Part shown: piece by piece, positions 29,122 through 36,200 of the stretch
How positions within the stretch are numbered: the stretch's first letter is position 1
Layout of the letters: every line of letters starts with the position of its first letter
Assembly: GCA_030527885.1 (NCBI GenBank)
Contig: JAUMZY010000001.1
Location: forward strand, 1 to 64,000
Direction of reading: 5' to 3'
Length of the DNA stretch: 64,000 nt
Source of the DNA: Corynebacterium sp.
GTDB taxonomy: Bacteria; Actinomycetota; Actinomycetes; Mycobacteriales; Mycobacteriaceae
Program-made: the position numbers and the translations under genes
The notes under the pieces: generated by a model
Database searches by the model: none
Seen by the model: the letters and a program-made list of their open reading frames with translations, nothing else
Told to the model about the DNA's origin: nothing

Positions 29122-29382
29122 ATGGATTGGCGCCACAAAGCCGTTTGCCGCGATGAAGACCCCGAGCTGTTTTTCCCGGTTGGTAATTCCGGACCAGCTC
29201 TCGCCCAAGTAGCAGCCGCAAAGAAAGTCTGCAACCGCTGCCCCGTCACCCCACAATGCCTAGCATGGGCTCTCGAAACCGGCCAAGACGCAGGCGTCTG
29301 GGGCGGCATGAGTGAAGAAGAGCGACGTGCCCTGAAGCGACGCAAGAACCGCGGTCGCGGTCGTGCTCGCATCACCATCTAA
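29122..29382 (+). CDS. whiB1: Transcriptional regulator WhiB1 (WhcE in C. glutamicum)
   Basis: 86 residues from the ATG at 29122, preceded by AAAAGGAG at the proper distance; the upstream TTG at 29104 is not needed. The four cysteines of the 4Fe-4S cluster are at KAVCRDEDPELF, KVCNRCPVTPQCLAW. The Wbl turn GVWGG and a basic C-terminal DNA-binding tail (KRRKNRGRGRARITI) follow. The cluster senses NO/O2, and WhiB proteins bind the primary sigma factor. It corresponds to Rv3219. Confidence 0.93.
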   Translation: MDWRHKAVCRDEDPELFFPVGNSGPALAQVAAAKKVCNRCPVTPQCLAWALETGQDAGVWGGMSEEERRALKRRKNRGRGRARITI

Positions 29383-29461
29383 CTAGGATTTCCGCGCAGC
29401 TACTGCCACCAAGTAAAGTGGACAGCTGTTGATCACTTTCACTTAAACTAAGGAGCACACC

Positions 29462-29536
29462 ATGAGTCAGCGTGGCCGTAAGCGCAAAGATCGTCGCAAG
29501 AAAAAGGCTAACCACGGCAAACGTCCAAATTCATAG
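29462..29536 (+). CDS. Ribosomal protein bL37 (24 residues)
   Basis: ATG at 29462 to TAG at 29534-29536, preceded by AAGGAG. The product is 24 residues, nearly all Arg, Lys, Gly and Asn, ending KKANHGKRPNS. That matches the actinobacterial bL37 (AURKAIP1/COX24-like) found on mycobacterial 50S subunits. Its small size makes gene callers skip it. It lies 80 bases after whiB1 and ends in a strong terminator, so it is a short stand-alone unit or co-transcribed with whiB1. Confidence 0.88.
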   Translation: MSQRGRKRKDRRKKKANHGKRPNS

Positions 29537-29550
29537 CCAATAATATAAGG

Positions 29551-29582
29551 AGACACCCCACCAATGCGTGGGGTGTCTTTTT
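29551..29582 (+). terminator. Rho-independent terminator after bL37
   Basis: Perfect 11-bp stem AGACACCCCAC / GTGGGGTGTCT with a 6-nt loop, followed by TTTTT. Confidence 0.92.
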
Positions 29583-29624
29583 GGGTTGGCGGAGTTGGCG
29601 GGGTTTGCGGAGCTGCGGGTGTTC

Positions 29625-29687
29625 TAAGCTCCCTTTTACGATCCAGCAGGGACTGAAAACGGCCTGATTGTTTGGAATAGGAGCTTA
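29625..29687 (-). repeat. 63-bp intergenic repeat, copy A1
   Basis: Bounded by TAAGCTCCC and an imperfect GGGAGCTTA (AGGAGCTTA). The TTTTACGATCCAG arm is on the left, so it is inverted relative to clusters C-E. Flanked on the left by GCTGCGGGTGTTC. Confidence 0.9.
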
Positions 29688-29748
29688 GAGGATATGCAGC
29701 ACAATTCTGTTCATTGATGTTCCCCCGGCCAAGAGGCTGCACGAGTTC

Positions 29749-29811
29749 TAAGCTCCCTTTTACGATCCAGCAGGAGCTGAAAACCGCTTAGTTCTCGGAA
29801 ATGAGAGCTTA
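29749..29811 (-). repeat. 63-bp intergenic repeat, copy A2
   Basis: Left end TAAGCTCCC with ACGATCCAG; right end slightly decayed (ATGAGAGCTTA). Same orientation as A1. Confidence 0.88.
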
Positions 29812-29834
29812 TCAGGTCCGCTGTGCTCGGTGGT

Positions 29835-29864
29835 TTGCTTGTCGACGACTCCGGCTTCCGCGGG
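29835..29864 (-). repeat. GTCGAC-centred cluster module, cluster A copy
   Basis: Reverse complement of the CTGCGG..CCGGAG..GTCGAC module found once in every cluster. It lies between A2 and A3, whose starts are 148 bp apart. Confidence 0.75.
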
Positions 29865-29896
29865 TCGGCCCTGTGGCGTAAGAGCTGCGGGTGTTC

Positions 29897-29959
29897 TAAG
29901 CTCCCTTTTACGATCCAGAGGGGGCTGAATGCGGCCTGGTTGTTAGGAATGGGAGCTTA
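29897..29959 (-). repeat. 63-bp intergenic repeat, copy A3
   Basis: Both ends perfect (TAAGCTCCC, GGGAGCTTA). Inverted orientation, with ACGATCCAG on the left. Confidence 0.92.
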
Positions 29960-30080
29960 TCAAGTGTGCGGCGGCAGCAGCAGAGGCTTTACGGGGCCTT
30001 GCGGGGGCTGGGCGGTGAGGGACCACTGGAACGTTGAGGTGTTGAGGCGTGGGGCGTCGAAAAGCTTGCAGCAGAACCCC

Positions 30081-30143
30081 TAAGCTCCCCTTCTGGTTTA
30101 CCCGGCGCTTTTCACACCGCCCTGAACCGAAAAAGGGAGCTTA
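30081..30143 (+). repeat. 63-bp intergenic repeat, copy A4
   Basis: TAAGCTCCCC to AAAGGGAGCTTA, exactly 63 bp, with a divergent middle. It is preceded by CGTCGAAAAGCTTGCAGCAG, the reverse complement of the right flank of copies D1 and E3. Confidence 0.88.
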
Positions 30144-30176
30144 GATCCACTGCTCCCATTCACCTAAGCCGGGCAT

Positions 30177-30203
30177 GCAAAAAGCCGCCCCGAAGGGCGG
30201 CCT
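30177..30203 (-). terminator. Terminator of fas
   Basis: GCCGCCC / GGGCGGC stem with a 4-nt loop. On the minus strand it is followed by TTTTTGC. It begins about 12 bases past the fas stop codon. Confidence 0.88.
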
Positions 30204-30214
30204 CAAGCTAACGG

Positions 30215-33200
30215 CTAGTCAGCTGCGGGGAAGGTACCATCTTCACCCAAGCGAACCGTATCATCCAGGATCACCTGGATTTCAGCAGCATCGGTACGCT
30301 GCTTCGGCAGACGCCGATCTTGCGGCTGTACGTAAAGATCGCCGCGGCCGAGCATGCCGGTTTCAAAGGCACGCTGGCCATCGCGCAGACGCTTGGTAGC
30401 GCGCTCACGCCATTGTTCACCAGCAACCTTTGCAAACACACCGGGGTGTGCCAGCACAACCACAGCAGCCACGTGGCCGAAGCCCAGGGAGGTCAGCACG
30501 CCGGCTTTCACCTCACCAACCTTCAGGGGTTCGCGCAGCCACACCAGGGACTTGGCCTTCGGCTCGATGGCCTTGTCCACACAGTCCAGGGAGGCATTCT
30601 GCGGCAGCTTGCCGTGCAGGAACACATCCACCAGACCGCCGATCTGGAAGAGCGCGGCACCACCCTTGGCGTGGCCGGTCAGGGACTTCTGGGAGATCAC
30701 GAACAGTGGGTTGGTTACGTCACGACCCAGGTGCTCCCACAGCACGGTGTGCAGCTGTGATTCGTTCGGGTCATTGGCGTTCGTGGACGTGTCGTGCTTG
30801 CTGACCACGCTCACATCGTCTGGGGTCAGGCCCAGGGAACGCAGCGACTTCGCCAGTGTCGAGTTCACGCCACCGCGACCGGCACCCAGGGCACCCAGGC
30901 CCGGCGCTGGGATGGAGGTGTGTGCACCGTCTGCGTAGGACTGTGCGTGTGCTACCACGGCGTAGACGGGTAGACCGAGTTCCTTGGCTACGCTGCCGCG
31001 GGCCAGGATCACGGTGCCGCCGCCTTCAGCTTCGAGGAAGCCGCCGCGGCGCCGGTCGTTGGCGCGGGAGATGAACCGGGAGTCGATGCCCTTGGCGTGC
31101 ATGGCTGCGGTTTCTGCGGTGGCGTTCATGTCGCCGAAGCCGGTCAGGGATTCGACCTGTACGTCATCAATGCCGCCGGCGATGACCACGTCGGACTTGC
31201 CGAGGCGGATCTTGTCCACGCCTTCTTCCACTGACACAGCGGCGGTAGCACAGGCGGCAACCGGGTGGATCATCTGGCCGTAACCACCCACGTAGGACTG
31301 CATCACGTGCGCTGCCACAACGTTGGGCAGGGCTTCTTGCAGGATGTCGCTGGGGCGGGCTTCTCCGAGGAAGCGGGTGACGAAGACCTTGTGCAGGCTC
31401 TCCATGCCACCGATGCCGGTGCCTTGGGTGGAGGACACGTAACCTGGGTGGACGGCTTGCAGCAGTTCCGTCGGGCTGAAGCCGGCGGTGAGGAAAGCGT
31501 CCACGGCGGTGATCAGGTTCCACACGGCGATGCGGTCGAGGCCGTCAAGCATTGACGGTGGGATGCCCCAGCGAGCTGGGTCGAAACCGTCGGGCATTTG
31601 GCCAGCCACGGTGCGGGTGAGGGTGGCTTTGCGCGGCACGCGGGCAATAGCGCCCTTCAGCTTGCGCACAACCCATTCACCGTCTTCGTTTCGGAAGATG
31701 CGGGTGTTTTCCTCATCGGCGGCCACGTAGTCGCGGGCTTCTTCTTCGGTGTCGACCACGAATTCAATTTCGCGGTCGAGGAAGACGGTGGCCACGTCGA
31801 TGGAGCCACGATCGGTGAGGAAGAACTTGTCAGTGAGTTCCCGGATGCCGGCGCGGGCGATGACTTCGTCGCGGAAGCGGTCGTAAATGTCCTCTTCAGC
31901 TACGGCTTGGTTATCGGCGTCGTACCAGGCGGGGGCCGGGTCTTCCTTCCAGGTGAGCAGGCCCATCATCCAGGCGAGTTCGAGCACGCCGGCGGCGGTG
32001 AGGTCCACGGAGCCGTCACGGTTGATACCGAACTCAGCTTCGTACCGGGTGCGGCCGGAGCCCCAGGAGCTGATTTCGCCCATGCCCACGATGACCACCA
32101 TGTCATCCAGGTCTTGGGTGATGTCGCCGGTGTCGATGGCGGCGGGTTGCTCGTGCCATACCGGGGTGGGCAGGGCCTTGATGGTGGCGGGCTTGTCGCC
32201 CTGTTCCTCGGCGGCTGCGGCAAGGGCGTGCCGATCCACGCGGGCTGCCAGTTCTGGCAGGGAGACCTTGGCGTCCGCGAGGCCACCGGTGAAGTCGCCG
32301 TCCAGTGGGGCGACCTTGGCGTTGGCGCGGGCTTGCTTGGTCACCAGGGTCAGCAGTTCATCCGCAATTTCGTTCGGATGATACACGTGGATGCCTTCGG
32401 CTTCGGCGATGGGCACCAGGGCGTCGTTGCCGCCCATGAGGTTGGTGCCGGCAACCCAGCCGATGTGTGCGTGCGCCAAGGTGACCTTTTCTGGCCAGCC
32501 CTTTTCCACCTTCCACTTGTTGACCATGGCGTCCAGCGCAGCCTTGACTTCGCCGTACGCGCCGTCGCCGCCGAAGGTGCCACGGTTCGGGGAACCGGGA
32601 AGCACCACGTGCACGGTGCTGCCTTCTTCTTGCAGGTCAGCGGCACCCGCGATGAGGCGTTGCAGGCTCCACAGCAGCAAACGGGTTTGGTTCTCCTGGG
32701 CGGGGCCGGCGTCGGTGAGCAGGCCGTGCACCTTGGGCGCAGCGAAGGGGAACAGCAGGGTTGGTACCAGGGCGGGCTTGGTCACCTGGGTGACGCCACC
32801 AACGGAGGCCTTTTGCTCCGCGCCGGCCCATGCCACGAGGGCATCAGTGTCGCGGAAGCTGGACAGGTTGGCGGGTGCCAGCCACAGGCTTGCGTGTGCC
32901 GAGGCGTGCTTGGCAAACATGATGCGGGCGAATTCCTTGCGGGCTTGGTCAACGCGCGAAGCCGTCATGATGACGGTTGCGCCACCAGCCAGCAGCTTTT
33001 CGACGATCGCACTGGCGATCGAATCCGGGGAGGCACCCGTCACGATGGCCACATCACCACGGTATGGTTCATCTGCTTCTTGCTGAGCCTCAGCAGCAAT
33101 GCGTTCCAAGGTTGCGGCCTGTTCAGGCTGCCGCTTGGCCCACCATTGTGCCTGGCCAGCGATGACATCGCCGAGACCAGCGAAGCGACCCGGTTCCGGA

Positions 33201-36200
33201 GTGATCTCACCGAGAGCCACCCGGGCGAGTTCTTCCCGGGCCACAGCCCAGCGGTCATCGAAGAGAATGGTGCGGCGTTCGTCGAAGACGGGTTGGACGT
33301 CTTGCAGCCAGCCGGTGCCCAACTCGGCATCCAGGGCTACGAACACATCTTCGTCTTCGAGGTTTTCCACCTCTGGGTCTGGGAGGTGCCCAAGCTCGGC
33401 CAAGATGGTGCGGGCATTCTGGGCCAGAATACCGTGGTAGCCGATGATCTTTTCAGCAAACTCGTCCAGAGCTGCGGAATCCACAGCCAACCCGGCGCCA
33501 CCACCGGCGGAGCCCAGGGAGACGCTGACACCTTCGCGGCGGGCTACGGCCTGAATGGCGTCGTCGATGAGGGCATCAGCCTCGGCTTTGTTCGCAACCT
33601 TGTTCGGCAATTCGCCGAGGTTGCCACCGCGGACGGATTCACCCTCCCGGGTGCCCAACAGTACTTCTGCTTCCACGTGGGGAACCCAGCTGCTTGGCAG
33701 GGCCCATGGGCCGGTGACCCGCTCCCCCACGTAGGCTGGCTTCACGCCGGCGGAGCCGAAGAGTTGGCGCAGCGTGGAGGTGTAGGCGTCAGTCAGAACT
33801 GGGCCGAAGGGCTTGTAGGTGGGGGCGGCGATGTTCACGCGCTGGTGTAGCACGGTGATTTCAGCATCGGCAGCGCCGTCGATGGCTGCCACGCCGAGTT
33901 CGGCGGACAGGTCCATGAGCAGCTGGTTTCGGCGGGAGGAGACGCCACCGGTGAGGATTTCGGTGGTGTCGTTGCCGGCGATTTGGTCCACGCGGATCTT
34001 GTTCTGGAAGGCGAACAGGACGTCGATGGCGTCAGCTGCGGTGAAGTTGAGCTCGGGTGCGGGGCCGGCGGCGGCAGCTGGTGCGGCTGGGGCCGGGGCT
34101 GCGGCGGGCTCAGGGGCAGCAGGAGCAGGAGCGGCTTCGGCGGCGGCCGGTGCCGGTTCAGCAGCGGCTGGGGTGGCTGGTGCAGCTGGTGCGGCGTCAG
34201 CAGGCTCGGGCTCGGGTTCGTCGAAGACGGGGGCCTGGGCAACGTCGTTAAGCATGACTACATCTTGGTCGCGCTCAACGTTGTACACGGGCACGTGCAC
34301 GCCGAGCACATCCATGCTGCGTAGTGCCAGGTTGGTCAGCGTTGGGGAGGCGGCAAGGCCGATTTCTACGATCTTGTCTACGCTCTCGATGAGCAGTTCC
34401 TGGGTTTCGATCCACCGGACGGGGGATGCGAATTGCCAGCTGAGCAGCTCAATCATCAGGGTGCGGACGAGGCTGTTTTCGTCGGCGTTGTCGAGATCCC
34501 ACTTGGCCAACCGGGTTGAGGGCACGACTTCGAGGATGGCGTCGATGAAATCTTGCGTCAGTTCGAATGGGCGTGCGACCAGGTTGGGCACGTACTTGCC
34601 CACCAGGGCATCCTTGTCGATCACTGGTGGCAGCAGTTCGTCGAGCTTCTCGGCGAAGGCCGGCACGCCGGGGCGCAGCACGGCGGAGTGGAATGGCACG
34701 TCGATGCCAGGGATCATCACGAAGGCCTTGGGATGGTTGGTGGCGGCTTGGAGTGCCTTCAACCCGGCCAGGGTGCCGGCCACTGCGTATTGCTGGCCAG
34801 CGATGTTGTAGTTGACGATCTCCAGGTATTCGCCGGTTTCTTCGGCTACCCGGTCCACGTAGTCGTTCACATCTTCGGCTGCAACACCGATCATGTTGGG
34901 GCGCAGGGCGCCCAGGCCGTAGTTGGAGCGGCCTTGCTCGTCGCGGGGCACCAGGGAGTGCATGGCGGAACCGCGGGAGTACACGATGTCAATAACAGCT
35001 TCAAGATCGAAAATGTTAGCGAGGGATGCCAGAGCGGTGTATTCGCCCAGGGAGTGGCCTGCATACATGTTCTTCGAGGATAGGGCACCTGCTACCCGCA
35101 GGCGTTCGGTCTGTCCGTACGCCACCACGGCCAGTGCCACCTGGGTGAACTGCGTGAGGTTGAGCACGCCCTTGGGGTGGCGGAAGGTGGTGTCGCCCAC
35201 CACCAGCTTGGTGGGATTGTTGTCGATCACATCAATGATGGAGAAGCCCAGGGACTTCTTGGTGTGCTTGTCGGCGCGCTCCCAGGCCTCGCGGGCGGCG
35301 GGGCAAGCCTGCCGGTCGCCTTGGCCCATACCCTTGGCTTGAATGCCCTGACCTGGGTAAACATAAGCGATGATGGGTTCTGCCAGAACAGCTTGGCCGC
35401 GGGAAACCACGTCGCCGTTGATGCGGCAGGTGACCTCCAGGGCAGGCTGCAGGCCAATGCGACCCACGCGCTCCACGGTGATTTCCACTTCGTCGTTAAG
35501 CTGCACCATGCCATACATGGAGTACGTCCAGCTTTGGACGGTGCCATGCCGGCCCGCAACCTGCTGCGCAGTAGCGGACAGCCACATGCCGTGCACCAGC
35601 GGGGCCACTAGGCCAACCAGCTGGGAGGCATTATAGGAGGTGTGGATGGGGTTGTAGTCGCCGGTGACGGTGGCGAAGGGGGTCATATCGGCGGGAGCCT
35701 TGACCACGGCGCGGTCCACGAAGGAGCGCGGGGTGTCGGTGATTTCGCCTTCTACCCCACCGTAAGCAGGCGCGGGAACGGGAACGTTGGTGCCGGATTG
35801 GCGGCCGCGGATGGCAAAGCGTTCCATCATGGTGGCAACGAGCTTGCCCTCGGAATACAGTTCCAGTTCCACGGTGACGATGCGGCCAGAGACGGATTCC
35901 GCGATGGAAGCGCACCGGCTGGTCACGTCGATTTGGCGGCCGTTGGCGAGCTCGGCGAGCTCCACCTTCAGGTCTACCACGTGGTCGAGGTGTACGGCGT
36001 TGAGCAGGCCTTCGATGACGGGGTAACCGTCGGCAAGCTTGCCGGTGCCCAGTGCGGTGTAAATGGCGGGCCAGCAGGGGCCAACCAGCACGTCCGGGGT
36101 GATTTCTGCCGGGTTGCCGCCGGCCACACCGGCGTGGGTGCGGGGCAGTTTCGCGGGCAGGTGGAAGCTGTCGTGCACGTCGCCCTTATCGTCGACGGTG

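Noticed and set aside
29625-29687. MITE with target-site duplications
   Set aside because: Flanks differ between the two sides (TCAG or CTGA on one, GAAC or GTTC on the other); I see no duplicated target.
29625-30143. CRISPR array
   Set aside because: The units are 63 bp with variable middles and 50-120 bp spacers of uneven length. Spacers share sequence, and no cas gene is present.
31598-33850. Plus-strand 750-residue frame
   Set aside because: It lies opposite fas and has the His/Gly/Val-rich make-up of an antisense shadow; no motif.
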